A stretch of 64,000 nucleotides of DNA from Sphingobacterium allocomposti (GTDB lineage: Bacteria > Bacteroidota > Bacteroidia > Sphingobacteriales > Sphingobacteriaceae), in the NCBI RefSeq assembly GCF_008124885.1, contig NZ_VNHX01000003.1, positions 216,813 through 280,812 of the forward strand, in the 5' to 3' direction. The notes beneath the pieces are model-generated. The model worked only from the letters and a program-made list of their open reading frames with translations. It was not told the DNA's origin and did not search any database. Below are positions 10,105 through 17,858 of the stretch, piece by piece. The position numbers were made by a program, and so were the translations under genes. How positions within the stretch are numbered: position 1 is the stretch's first letter; each line of letters starts with the position of its first letter.

Positions 10105-10497
10105 TTATTTAACAACCGTGGCTTCCAATTCGACGGTCAATGTAGCAAAAAGTTCCTTAACACCGAGCAACGTTGTTGCCTGTTTAATACCATACTTTTG
10201 AATGAAAGGAACATAAACATCCATACACGTGGCAAAAAATGTTTCTGTTGATGTTGTGTAGACATTCAGCCGGACAATGTTCTTACAATCGTAGCCCGCT
10301 TCGTTTATCAACTGTTCCAGATTTTGTATAGCCAGAATAAGTTGCGACCGCATGTCTTCATTACTCGGCATTCCATTGGCATCTATAGCGACCTGACCCG
10401 AACAATAGAGTGTCCCCGTAATATTTTTTACTTCAACAGCCTGTACTGAATTTGTGTTTTGCCCCCATTCCCAGGGGTCGAAAGTTTTCTTCTCCAT
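10105..10497 (-). CDS. RidA family (YjgF/YER057c/UK114) protein
   Basis: 130-residue RidA-family protein. Recognisable pieces are LYCSGQVAIDANG near the N-terminus, the central AIQNLEQLINEAG and NIVRLNVYTT, and the C-terminal ATTLLGVKELFATLTVELEATVV. Classical RidA hydrolyses reactive enamine/imine intermediates from PLP enzymes using an Arg in the R-x-x-V-E-x-E motif near the C-terminus. That Arg is not evident here: the corresponding stretch reads LFATLTVELEA. This may therefore be a Rid-subfamily member without deaminase activity. It lies between the WYL regulator and the YdeI-like gene, all on one strand. Confidence 0.85.
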   Translation of the reverse strand: MEKKTFDPWEWGQNTNSVQAVEVKNITGTLYCSGQVAIDANGMPSNEDMRSQLILAIQNLEQLINEAGYDCKNIVRLNVYTTSTETFFATCMDVYVPFIQKYGIKQATTLLGVKELFATLTVELEATVVK

Positions 10498-10571
10498 TTT
10501 AGTATCCGTTTTATTGATGGAACAAAACTAAAATGCAGCTAGGACAGCCCTATGTCAGGGGTAAAAAAAAG

Positions 10572-11261
10572 CTAATGGTAGCGATCAAAATATTCCTGTA
10601 GCGTCATTTTATGGGGATCGAATTTTTCGGCGAGTACCTCCAGCTTCTTTATCCGGTCGAGCCGGAAAAAACGAAATTCTTTACGCAAATGACAGTAAGC
10701 AATCAATAACCAGTTGTCCGTACTCAGCAGTGCAAAAGGCTCCACCAATCGGACGGTGGATTCATTGGATTCATTGGTATACTCCACCTTTGTCAGGTAA
10801 AAATTTGTCAAGGCAAACTGCAGTTCGGAGAGGTTGCTGCTTGTCCGCTCACGGTTGATATTACGGTCAAAGCGTGTTCTTTCGGACAGCAGATTAACCT
10901 TGTCTTTCACGTTGTATTTTAGTACGGCCTTAATTTTTTCAATAGCCTCGGTATAGTCTTTAACAAAAGAGGCATCCTTATTTTTAAGAACCAGCTGCTC
11001 GGCCATGATCAGCGCATTAGCCTGGGCTTCGGTAAACATAACCGGCGGAATCCGGTATCCTTCCATCAGCGCATAGCCTTTTCCCTCTTCGGTTATTACG
11101 GGAACACCGGCCTGCTCGAGCGCTCTGATATCTCTATAAATTGTTCTGATGCTGACGTTAAACTTTTCGGCAAGACTTTTGGCGGTCAAAAGCCGCTGCG
11201 TCTGCAGTCTGGTTAAAATCGCAATTAATCTCGAAAGTCGCTTTATGTCGCTATTACTCAT
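10572..11261 (-). CDS. YafY-type HTH/WYL transcriptional regulator
   Basis: 229 residues (ATG at 11261; a GTG lies one codon upstream). The N-terminal DeoR-like winged helix-turn-helix covers residues 1-60 (LTAKSLAEKFNVSIRTIYRDIRALEQAGVPV). It is followed by the WYL domain (about 135-215) with VRLVEPFALLSTDNWLLIAYCHLRKEFRFFRLDRI. WYL regulators are ligand-responsive and usually control adjacent genes, so the downstream RidA and YdeI-like genes are the likely targets, though this cannot be shown from sequence. 74 bp separates it from RidA. Confidence 0.88.
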   Translation of the reverse strand: MSNSDIKRLSRLIAILTRLQTQRLLTAKSLAEKFNVSIRTIYRDIRALEQAGVPVITEEGKGYALMEGYRIPPVMFTEAQANALIMAEQLVLKNKDASFVKDYTEAIEKIKAVLKYNVKDKVNLLSERTRFDRNINRERTSSNLSELQFALTNFYLTKVEYTNESNESTVRLVEPFALLSTDNWLLIAYCHLRKEFRFFRLDRIKKLEVLAEKFDPHKMTLQEYFDRYH

Positions 11262-11437
11262 CACTTTGAACTAAACCGCCACAAAGTTAGAAAAATAGTC
11301 ATAGGTTACACCGCCAAGCGGTAATCTGCACAGGAACGGACCGCAACCGGAGCGCCCACGAACTAATAATCCAATTGTCAAATAATGACCGACGACGTGT
11401 ATCCCAGGGCCGCCGCGCTTTTTTAGAAAGAAGCTTC

Positions 11438-11468
11438 TTTTGATTCACTCGGTATATTTGTATTTTTG
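11438..11468 (+). promoter_or_regulatory. Putative Bacteroidota promoter for the stand-alone response regulator
   Basis: TTTTG at 11438-11442 and TATTTTTG at 11461-11468 match the -33 and -7 elements of the Bacteroidota housekeeping promoter with an 18-bp spacer, slightly shorter than usual. A second -7-like match, TATATTTG, sits directly before it at 11453-11460. The gene start is 28 bp further on. Confidence 0.5.
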
Positions 11469-11496
11469 TAGTTGTCACACTTAAAACGGACCAAGC

Positions 11497-11967
11497 ATGG
11501 AAAATAAAAAAGACAAAATCGCCATTCTATATGTTGACGATGAAGAAAACAACTTAATATCCTTTAAAGCAACATTCCGTTTGAAATATAAGGTTTACAC
11601 AGCTATAAATGGCCCGACTGCAATAGATATCGTCAAGAAGAAGCCTATCGATATCATCATCACGGACCAGCGGATGCCCGACATGACCGGAGTGGAGTTT
11701 CTAGAAGAGGTGATTAAAATTAACCCCGAACCTATGCGCATCCTGCTTACCGGATACACCGACATGGCTGCCGTAATAGATGCCGTAAATAAAGGCAAGA
11801 TTTTTCACTACCTCAACAAACCTTGGAGCGAAGAGGAGCTTGATAAAACAATACAACGGGCGTACGAAGTTTATGCTGAACGAAAAAAAATAGTTGAGCA
11901 GAATTCCAAACTTGAGGTTTCAAATGAACAGTTAGAGTTTTTATTGCGTCAAAAACTACTCTCTTAA
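11497..11967 (+). CDS. Stand-alone response regulator receiver protein
   Basis: 156 residues: a CheY-like receiver (about 8-125) with acidic pocket VDDEE, phospho-acceptor Asp57 in IITDQRMPD, Thr in LLTGYTD and Lys in LNKPW, followed by a short charged, coiled-coil-like tail (ERKKIVEQNSKLEVSNEQLEFLL). There is no DNA-binding or enzymatic output domain, so it probably passes phosphate to or from a partner. Its receiver is clearly paralogous to the N-terminal receiver of the convergent receiver-kinase gene (shared YVDDE-NNL--FKA-FR pattern). The two genes overlap by 4 bp at their 3' ends. Confidence 0.9.
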   Translation: MENKKDKIAILYVDDEENNLISFKATFRLKYKVYTAINGPTAIDIVKKKPIDIIITDQRMPDMTGVEFLEEVIKINPEPMRILLTGYTDMAAVIDAVNKGKIFHYLNKPWSEEELDKTIQRAYEVYAERKKIVEQNSKLEVSNEQLEFLLRQKLLS

Positions 11968-13067
11968 AGCAGATCGATCTCGCCTTTATTAGGAATAACG
12001 ACTTCAAACGTGGTACCTACACCGAGCTGCGACTTCACCTCAATACTTCCCTGTAGCTTTAGCAGCGCACTCTGTACATTATAAAGACCAAATCCCATCC
12101 CTTTCGCCTGGTCGCTACCTCTGAAAAACAACTTAAATATGTCGTTCTTGTGTTCTGACGCGATGCCGATACCCGTGTCTTTGACAACTATTGTGGCTTT
12201 ATCGTTCATCACATTAACCGATAAGCTAACCGATTTATTGTCAGCATCCCGCCGTTGATATTTAAACGCATTCGATAAGAGATTATGTAAGATCAGCTCC
12301 AACACCGCTTTGTCACTCTTAAAAGTGGTATGCTGAACGACATCGATAGCAAAGACTACGTCGTTGTTCTGTGTATACATCTTGTAAAACTGTCCGATAT
12401 CTTCGAATAAAGCATGGAAATCAATGTCGGACAACAGAAGCTCTCCCCGTCTCAACAGGTAGTAATCGCGCAGGCTGTCTATATAAGCGTCCAACCTGGT
12501 CAGGGAGTCATCCATCAGTGATAGCAATTCGTGGATACGTTCGACCTGATCGAACTCTAACCCCAGCTTGACAGCAGAAAGTATACCGGAAAGCGGATCA
12601 CGGAGGTCATGGCTTACACTATAGGCAAATTTATCCAGTTCGTCGTAGGCTCGCTGGAGTTCCTCGTTTCTAATGTCCAACATCGAATTAGCAATATAGA
12701 ACTTATCAGCTTCTTCGATAGAGGATATGATCTCCTCCTCCAGCCAGGGTTTACGGACAAATCTGAATATATGTCCTCTATTGACCGCTTCCACGACGGT
12801 CTCCATGTCGGCGTAAGCGGTCAATAAAATACGGATCGGCCTTGGAAATTCACTTTTTATACGCGCAAAAAAGTCCACGCCGAACTCACCGGGCATACGT
12901 TGATCGCAAAATATGACGCGTATGTGCGGATTTGCAAGGAGCTTCTCTCTTGCCTCAGCAGTTGTTTCCGCCGTGTGCACTACATACTGATGTCGAAAAC
13001 TAGCCTTAAAACCAAGTAAGTTGTTTACTTCGTCATCAATGTATAGTATTTCCAACCCTTTTTGCAT
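11964..13067 (-). CDS. Receiver-histidine kinase hybrid (receiver N-terminal)
   Basis: About 367 residues from ATG 13067 (a TTG four codons upstream is less likely). Order of domains: receiver (about 5-120; Asp at FCDQRMPG, D55), linker helix, HisKA (AYSVSHDLRDPLSGIL) and HATPase_c (HNLLSNAFKYQ, VKDTGIGI, GMGFGLYNV). There is no membrane segment, so the protein is cytoplasmic. A receiver in front of the kinase suggests that its own phosphorylation gates kinase activity, for instance from the 7TMR kinase encoded just upstream. It is the last gene of a four-gene minus-strand run, 74 bp after that kinase. Confidence 0.92.
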   Translation of the reverse strand: MQKGLEILYIDDEVNNLLGFKASFRHQYVVHTAETTAEAREKLLANPHIRVIFCDQRMPGEFGVDFFARIKSEFPRPIRILLTAYADMETVVEAVNRGHIFRFVRKPWLEEEIISSIEEADKFYIANSMLDIRNEELQRAYDELDKFAYSVSHDLRDPLSGILSAVKLGLEFDQVERIHELLSLMDDSLTRLDAYIDSLRDYYLLRRGELLLSDIDFHALFEDIGQFYKMYTQNNDVVFAIDVVQHTTFKSDKAVLELILHNLLSNAFKYQRRDADNKSVSLSVNVMNDKATIVVKDTGIGIASEHKNDIFKLFFRGSDQAKGMGFGLYNVQSALLKLQGSIEVKSQLGVGTTFEVVIPNKGEIDLL

Positions 13068-13141
13068 AGTTTTTATCAAAGTATTATTCCACCCAACAGA
13101 CGAAGTTACAGATTATTTCTTGGACATCTAAGAACTGTCTA

Positions 13142-15313
13142 TTATTTAGGTTGATTTACCGGCAGAACCAGTTTAAACGTTGTTCCACTACCCACTTCGG
13201 AGTCTATCTCTATCTTTCCGTGATGCCGTGCTATTGTATTATAGGCGATAGACATGCCAAGTCCGGTCCCTTCTCCCACACCCTTCGTCGTAAAAAACGG
13301 TTCAAAAATTTTATCCTGGATTTCAGCGGGAATACCGATACCATTGTCGCTAATTTTAATGAAGACCGTCTCATCCTCGTTTACGCCTGTTTCAATACTG
13401 AGTTCTCCGCCTTTCTTCTCCGGATACCGCTTATTAATTGCATAGACCGCATTCGTTAAAATATTCAGAAAAACCTGGTTAAGCTTTCCGCTATGACACT
13501 CAACCGGAGGCAGTTCACCCAGTCTTGTCTTTACATCAATACCGTCCCGTATTAAGCTTCCGATAATTACCATCGTAGACTCCAAACCTTCGTTTATATC
13601 CGCGTATTTGAATACATCTTCATCTACGCGTGAGAAAATACGCAAGCTTTTTACGATTTCTGCTGTGCGGTATGCGCCGTCATGCATGCCTTTCAACAGA
13701 AAATCAATTTCCGTTTTCAGGTAATCGATGTCCATTTCTTCCTTATAAGCAAGGATTTTTGAACGCTTGGCTGATAAGGACAAATCCTCCGTAAGTGCAA
13801 TTCTTTCCACCTCCTCCAGTGTCTCCCAAAGCATGTTGACGTCCCGTTTTAATGGTCCTACGTTGGATGTCACAAAATTTATGGGGTTGTTGATTTCGTG
13901 GGCTACCCCTGCGGTTAGCTGCCCTAAAGACGCCATTTTCTCTGCCTGCACGAGCTGAGACTGCGCTTCCTTCAGGTGTGTTAACGTGACCTGCAGCGAC
14001 TCGTTTGTCTCTGTTAAAGCCCGTGTCCGTTCTTCAACCTTTTGTTCCAGAACGACGTTCTGCTCGCGTATAAGACGGGCATGTTCCAATGAAATGGCCA
14101 GTTCCCTAGCCTGAGATTCGTCTTTTTCCTTGCGGTAGATATTAATTTTATCGCCTAAAGCGAAAGATAATAAAATAGCTTCAAAAACGGCCCCGATCTG
14201 TACAGCCCTAAGCGTAAAAAAGTTATAGGGAAGCACATTGTAGTCTTTAAGTACGTAAACCAAAACACCGATTAGAAAAACGCACCAGGCAAACAGGAAG
14301 TACCGCGTTTGACGGAATTTCTTTCTCGATAATTCGAATGCCAAAACAAGAACAATCGTCGATCCTCCTCCTGCAACAACGTTTACCATCTTGTGGGCGG
14401 GCGCAATAAAGCCTCCGATTAACAGCGCTATTGCTACGGCGTATCCCATTAAGAATATATTGAGCAAGATATTGAATCTCGGCGAATCCTTGGCCGTCTG
14501 GAGAAATGACTTCACAAAAAAGATCGCTGCGATGCCTGACATGGCGCCGGAAAACGTCAAGAGCCGGCTGGCCACCCACGTATTCTCGACAATCAAGAAA
14601 CGGTTTAATAACCCTAGAACAGCCATTTGAGCGATCGCAACCCAAAAAACATAATTGACGTAAATGTGATAATGCGGCTCCCGCGTAGAGAAGTACAGAA
14701 AGATGTTGTACAAGATCATGGCCAACATTAACCCGATATAAATCGCAGAAAATATATCTGTCGTCAGAAGCGGCTGTAAAATTCCTTCAGTGCTATAGAT
14801 CGAGATTGGCACTGAAAGCTGCGTGTTGCTAAACAACTTAAAGTAGCACTCGACCTGCTGATTTTTTTTTATGTCGATCTCGAACAAATAGAATTGGTGG
14901 GGATAAACTACTGCCTCCGATCTTTTTCCGAGCTGAACGCGGCTACTGTCAACAGATCCGTCTTCATATCGCCGGTAAAAAGTTACTTCATCGATGTTGG
15001 GATGGGACAGGTTCACAACGAGCCGCTCCTGATCGGACAGATTCTTAACCGAGAAACGGATCCACCGGTTGGCCTGTGAAAGCCCCAGATTGGGAACATC
15101 TTCCTTACAGCTTTTAAAGAGCGTCCTTTGGCCGGAAACATCCTTAAGCCCAAGCTTCCCAGTCGGATCAGTGAAGATAGAAACGAATTTTCCGATGTAT
15201 TTAGAATCCTGGCCTTCTACAAAAGAAAAAACCTCGCTTGCCTGCATACGCGAAAACGGCACTAACAAAAATGCGAACAGGAAGAGCCACCTGCGTTTCA
15301 TCTGTATACTCAT
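13142..15313 (-). CDS. 7TMR-DISM membrane sensor histidine kinase
   Basis: About 723 residues from ATG 15313; a longer in-frame start at 15346 would overlap the ThiF gene and precede the signal peptide, so it is disfavoured. A signal peptide ([16 protein letters not shown], cleavage near MQA) leads into an extracytoplasmic 7TMR-DISMED2 beta-sandwich (about 30-180) and seven membrane helices (about 190-390). A coiled coil ([21 protein letters not shown]) follows, then a HisKA of the [11 protein letters not shown] type and an HATPase_c domain ([23 protein letters not shown]). DISM modules sense diverse small ligands. It sits directly downstream of the acyltransferase-like and ThiF genes, which makes their product a candidate ligand (inference). 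Confidence 0.93.
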   Translation of the reverse strand: MSIQMKRRWLFLFAFLLVPFSRMQASEVFSFVEGQDSKYIGKFVSIFTDPTGKLGLKDVSGQRTLFKSCKEDVPNLGLSQANRWIRFSVKNLSDQERLVVNLSHPNIDEVTFYRRYEDGSVDSSRVQLGKRSEAVVYPHQFYLFEIDIKKNQQVECYFKLFSNTQLSVPISIYSTEGILQPLLTTDIFSAIYIGLMLAMILYNIFLYFSTREPHYHIYVNYVFWVAIAQMAVLGLLNRFLIVENTWVASRLLTFSGAMSGIAAIFFVKSFLQTAKDSPRFNILLNIFLMGYAVAIALLIGGFIAPAHKMVNVVAGGGSTIVLVLAFELSRKKFRQTRYFLFAWCVFLIGVLVYVLKDYNVLPYNFFTLRAVQIGAVFEAILLSFALGDKINIYRKEKDESQARELAISLEHARLIREQNVVLEQKVEERTRALTETNESLQVTLTHLKEAQSQLVQAEKMASLGQLTAGVAHEINNPINFVTSNVGPLKRDVNMLWETLEEVERIALTEDLSLSAKRSKILAYKEEMDIDYLKTEIDFLLKGMHDGAYRTAEIVKSLRIFSRVDEDVFKYADINEGLESTMVIIGSLIRDGIDVKTRLGELPPVECHSGKLNQVFLNILTNAVYAINKRYPEKKGGELSIETGVNEDETVFIKISDNGIGIPAEIQDKIFEPFFTTKGVGEGTGLGMSIAYNTIARHHGKIEIDSEVGSGTTFKLVLPVNQPK

Positions 15314-15332
15314 ACAATACCGAAAAAGAAAC

Positions 15333-16421
15333 TTAAAGATTCTCACTACTTATCAGTTGGTCCAAATCTATATAATACCGGCCTGACGGCACGCGCTCGC
15401 CCAGCAAGATTCTGCGGCAGACAGCTGTCGTCATTGCCCCTCCCAAAACCACCTCAGAAGCCAATTGAGGCCAAGAAACAATCGTACGCCGGATTTCGGG
15501 AACGGATCGCTTCATTTTTAATGATAGTTTTTCAGCATCCACTATTTTCATAAGATATCGTCCTTTTTCTTCGGCCGACAAATTGGAGAGCTTAGCAGGA
15601 GTCAAATCGTCGGCCAGCCCATGGAAAACAGGCCGGCCAGGATCCAAATCAAATCGTTCGATGTCCAGCATCCCGCGGTCGTTCGTGTCCATCACAACCG
15701 GTATTTTCAGATCTTTAGCATAAAATCTACTCTCCAATTTAACATCAAAGCTATCACATACTTCGACCAGAACGTCCAAGCTCCCCTGCTCGTTAAAAAA
15801 GCGATCATAGTTGCTCCTATTGATCCCTTCGGGAAAAATTTCTACCTTCAGGTATGGGTCTATCTCCGCGATTTCCCTTGCAGCAATGACAACTTTTGGA
15901 ACCGCGATGTTAAAAACGCCTGTCCGTAAGCGATTCATATTGCTGAGGTCCAATTCATCAAAATCAGCCAATCTCAAAACGCCGCAAACGCGCTCCATGG
16001 CTATTGTCAAGGCAATGGATTGTCCCACCGACAGCCCTATTATGCCTATTTTTTTCTGAGATAAAAGCTCCCGCTCGTCACCTGTAATTTTTAGCTGATT
16101 ACGGTTTGTCCGTACTTCCACGAATTCCTTCTCTTCCAATATATGAACCAAGGTTTTACGCCATGGATAGTACACCCACACCCCATAGTCTTCTGCAGCC
16201 CGTCCACCAAGAATTTCCTCCATGTATTGTACCTCCCCCCCAGATGGTGCCGCTGCAGGATAACGGCATCGTATTAGTTCGTTCAGCTGTCTCTCTATCT
16301 CGTCGTATATGAATACGATTTCTCCGCTCTTTTTAAGCTCGTCCAGCCGAAGCGTATCCTGTTCGTCCGACATCCTAAAAAAATAAGGCTGGTAGGGGAA
16401 TTTGGCTATTTGGTTCTTCAT
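15333..16421 (-). CDS. ThiF/E1-like adenylyltransferase
   Basis: 362 residues. An N-terminal region of about 100 residues of unknown role precedes a ThiF/MoeB/E1-type Rossmann domain (about 110-300) with glycine-rich GIIGLSVGQS, the Asp-containing LADFDELDLSNMNRLR and an EVCDSFDVKLE stretch. The C-terminus ends in SWPQLASEVVLGGAMT and GRYYIDLDQL. E1-like enzymes adenylate a carboxylate using ATP. The usual zinc CxxC pairs and the catalytic Cys loop are not evident, and no ubiquitin-like or ThiS-like partner is encoded nearby, so the substrate may be a small molecule or another protein. It starts 13 bp after the acyltransferase-like gene and ends 19 bp before the kinase, consistent with an operon. 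It resembles the ThiF part of Rv1355c-type proteins. Confidence 0.85.
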   Translation of the reverse strand: MKNQIAKFPYQPYFFRMSDEQDTLRLDELKKSGEIVFIYDEIERQLNELIRCRYPAAAPSGGEVQYMEEILGGRAAEDYGVWVYYPWRKTLVHILEEKEFVEVRTNRNQLKITGDERELLSQKKIGIIGLSVGQSIALTIAMERVCGVLRLADFDELDLSNMNRLRTGVFNIAVPKVVIAAREIAEIDPYLKVEIFPEGINRSNYDRFFNEQGSLDVLVEVCDSFDVKLESRFYAKDLKIPVVMDTNDRGMLDIERFDLDPGRPVFHGLADDLTPAKLSNLSAEEKGRYLMKIVDAEKLSLKMKRSVPEIRRTIVSWPQLASEVVLGGAMTTAVCRRILLGERVPSGRYYIDLDQLISSENL

Positions 16422-16434
16422 GCTATCTTTCTGG

Positions 16435-17247
16435 TTACATTATTTGTAGATCGTTCTCGTCAATATCTGCGTCGTCCGCCGTCCGCCGCGGCATTTTAGC
16501 AATAATCTCTTCCAGATCCCAATTCTTCAGATTCTTCAATTCAAGCTCGTAATGGATCTCTATTTGTTTCGAACGGAGCTCCTCTATTCTAACAATATCA
16601 CCCTGATTTCTCAATGCCAGAATGGCGTCCCTGTTTTCCTCCGAGGCTAGCCCGAGGTCGTTGACATCGTCAAGAATCATGGTGGTAGCCAGAAGATCCA
16701 GTTTAGGATAATAAAACGTGCCGTTATTGCCGACACTTGTTTCCAGCCGGTATCCGACACTTTTGGTCAGATTGACAGTGTAGGGCGCACAAAGGGCAAA
16801 CAACGACTTTATACCGATGTGCGGAGCTATTGCTATGGCGGCCCGCGTTAAAAAAATACTTCCGATCCCGTAGCCAGCTATTTCCCTCGAGTTCCAAAGA
16901 CCACACCCTTCGCCGGTGCCCTCCTGAGCAAATTGCCAAACCAGATCAAAAATCCGCCCATCCATCTTTCCCGTTGCCTCTTCAATAGGGAGCGGCTGCG
17001 TTCCACCTGCTACATGTATCCGCGCTCCTCCATATACATTCTCGCCATCGAGAGACTCTACAATCAAAACAAAGGCAGCAGGATTATACATCCACTCGTT
17101 TTTCGATGATGTCACCTTTTCTACCCCAATTGCAGTCAGGACATGAGCATGCCCCTTTATAAAACGTTCACAAGTCTCCGGATCGTCAATAGCTCGAAAA
17201 GCCCTTAATCTGACCACCGGACGCTCTTCTTTAAATATCAGTGCCAC
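16435..17247 (-). CDS. GNAT/autoinducer-synthase-like acyltransferase (putative)
   Basis: 270 residues, GTG start. No firm family assignment. Residues about 55-185 read like an N-acyltransferase fold: a beta-strand pair (AAFVLIVESLDGENVYGGARIHV), then the acceptor-loop-like CGLWNSREIAG, then YGIGSIFLTRAAIAIA and a strand-helix with APYTVNLTKSVGYRLE, as in GNAT and LuxI-type enzymes. The C-terminal 65 residues are charged and probably helical. It is the first gene of the run with the ThiF-like gene and two kinases, so it may make a signal or modify a peptide. A plain GNAT of unknown substrate is the conservative alternative. Confidence 0.6.
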   Translation of the reverse strand: MALIFKEERPVVRLRAFRAIDDPETCERFIKGHAHVLTAIGVEKVTSSKNEWMYNPAAFVLIVESLDGENVYGGARIHVAGGTQPLPIEEATGKMDGRIFDLVWQFAQEGTGEGCGLWNSREIAGYGIGSIFLTRAAIAIAPHIGIKSLFALCAPYTVNLTKSVGYRLETSVGNNGTFYYPKLDLLATTMILDDVNDLGLASEENRDAILALRNQGDIVRIEELRSKQIEIHYELELKNLKNWDLEEIIAKMPRRTADDADIDENDLQIM

Positions 17248-17278
17248 GGAAATGGTTATAAATACTTGATTTGACGTA

Positions 17279-17286
17279 CAAAACTA
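17279..17286 (-). promoter_or_regulatory. -7 promoter element upstream of the acyltransferase-ThiF-kinase operon
   Basis: On the minus strand this reads TAGTTTTG, an exact TAnnTTTG match 32 bp upstream of the GTG start of the first operon gene. No good -33 element is seen at the expected distance, so only the -7 element is claimed. Confidence 0.45.
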
Positions 17287-17449
17287 ATCAATAAAAATTA
17301 AACATAATCGCGAAAGTTAATACTTTTGCGCATATTGAACATAAAAAATACCTCGTCCGGGAACCTTCCACCAGTAGGCACGTGTCTAATAGATATGCTG
17401 CAGTCGACTTGCGTGTCACGTCTATATCCTCCGCGTTAAATTAAAATAA

Positions 17450-17509
17450 AAAAAAATTTGCACTTAGTGTATAAAACACACTATATTTGTATCATCATAA
17501 TTTAGGTTT
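17450..17509 (+). repeat. Truncated copy 1 of the promoter/sRNA repeat
   Basis: This segment matches the promoter half and the first transcribed bases of the full repeat units at 17510-17649 and 17715-17854, ending at TTTAGGTTT. It lacks the stem-loop terminator and runs straight into the next unit. Transcription from it would read through copy 2. It looks like the remnant of an unequal recombination. Confidence 0.85.
17457..17489 (+). promoter_or_regulatory. Promoter of repeat copy 1 (TTTG-N21-TATATTTG)
   Basis: TTTG at 17457-17460 and TATATTTG at 17482-17489 with a 21-bp spacer match the Bacteroidota primary sigma consensus. The spacer holds an imperfect inverted repeat, TAGTGTAT-AAA-ACACACTA, which could be an operator. 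Confidence 0.75.
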
Positions 17510-17544
17510 AACCTCACTGTCATTTAAAATATTTTTTAAAAAAA

Positions 17545-17577
17545 TTTGCACTTAGTGTATAAAACACACTATATTTG
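17545..17577 (+). promoter_or_regulatory. Promoter of sRNA copy 2
   Basis: TTTG at 17545-17548, a 21-bp spacer, and TATATTTG at 17570-17577. The spacer contains the same imperfect palindrome as copy 1. The expected transcription start is about 17582-17584. Confidence 0.78.
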
Positions 17578-17582
17578 TATCA

Positions 17583-17648
17583 TCATAATTTAGGTTTATA
17601 ATTGGTTAGCTAAAGGTTTTCATTCTCCCCGTTTGAAAACCTTTTTTT
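17583..17648 (+). ncRNA. Putative small RNA, copy 2
   Basis: A predicted transcript of about 65 nt with no plausible reading frame. Its 5' part (ATCATAATTTAGGTTTATAA, then TTGGTTAGC) is followed by a perfect 11-bp hairpin with an 11-nt loop, TTCTCCCCGTT, and a T-run. The 5' core and the loop are identical in the copies at 17.8 and 49.8 kb, while the stem differs by a compensated pair at 49.8 kb. The C-rich loop could pair with purine-rich ribosome-binding regions (inference). No known RNA family was recognised. Confidence 0.65.
17612..17648 (+). terminator. Intrinsic terminator of sRNA copy 2
   Basis: Stem AAAGGTTTTCA (17612-17622) pairs perfectly with TGAAAACCTTT (17634-17644) around the loop at 17623-17633, followed by T residues to 17648. 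Confidence 0.85.
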
Positions 17649-17749
17649 ATGCCTCTTACCGGCCTCCGCCCCCTCTTTCCTTTACCCGGTCTGCAGCTCA
17701 CGTTCACTACCCGCAACCTCACTGTCATTTAAAATATTTTTTAAAAAAA

Positions 17750-17782
17750 CTTGCACTTAGTGTATAAAATACACTATATTTG
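17750..17782 (+). promoter_or_regulatory. Promoter of sRNA copy 3 with perfect spacer palindrome
   Basis: CTTG at 17750-17753, a 21-bp spacer, and TATATTTG at 17775-17782. The spacer and the start of the -7 element contain TAGTGTAT-AAA-ATACACTA, a perfect 8-bp inverted repeat placed where a bound repressor would block polymerase. Confidence 0.75.
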
Positions 17783-17787
17783 TGTCA

Positions 17788-17854
17788 TCATAATTTAGGT
17801 TTATAATTGGTTAGCTAAAGGTTTTCATTCTCCCCGTTTGAAAACCTTTTTTTT
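17788..17854 (+). ncRNA. Putative small RNA, copy 3
   Basis: Same predicted transcript as copy 2, identical through the leader, hairpin and loop apart from a longer terminal T-run. Two intact identical copies 205 bp apart suggest either dosage or mutual redundancy. No protein-coding potential is seen. Confidence 0.65.
17817..17854 (+). terminator. Intrinsic terminator of sRNA copy 3
   Basis: AAAGGTTTTCA (17817-17827) pairs with TGAAAACCTTT (17839-17849) around the loop at 17828-17838, followed by T residues to 17854. Confidence 0.85.
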
Positions 17855-17858
17855 ATGC

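Larger units (their letters stand above)
17510..17649 (+). repeat. Direct repeat unit A (full promoter-sRNA-terminator unit)
   Basis: A stretch of about 140 bp nearly identical to 17715-17854 (three base differences seen by eye), beginning AACCTCACTGTCATTT and ending in the T-run after the hairpin. The period between units is 205 bp. Each unit carries its own promoter and terminator, so the whole transcription unit was duplicated. Confidence 0.9.
17715..17854 (+). repeat. Direct repeat unit B (full promoter-sRNA-terminator unit)
   Basis: Second full copy of the 140-bp unit at 17510-17649. The differences seen lie in the promoter part and leave the transcribed part unchanged. One of them (C to T in the spacer) turns the imperfect palindrome into a perfect one. 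Confidence 0.9.
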
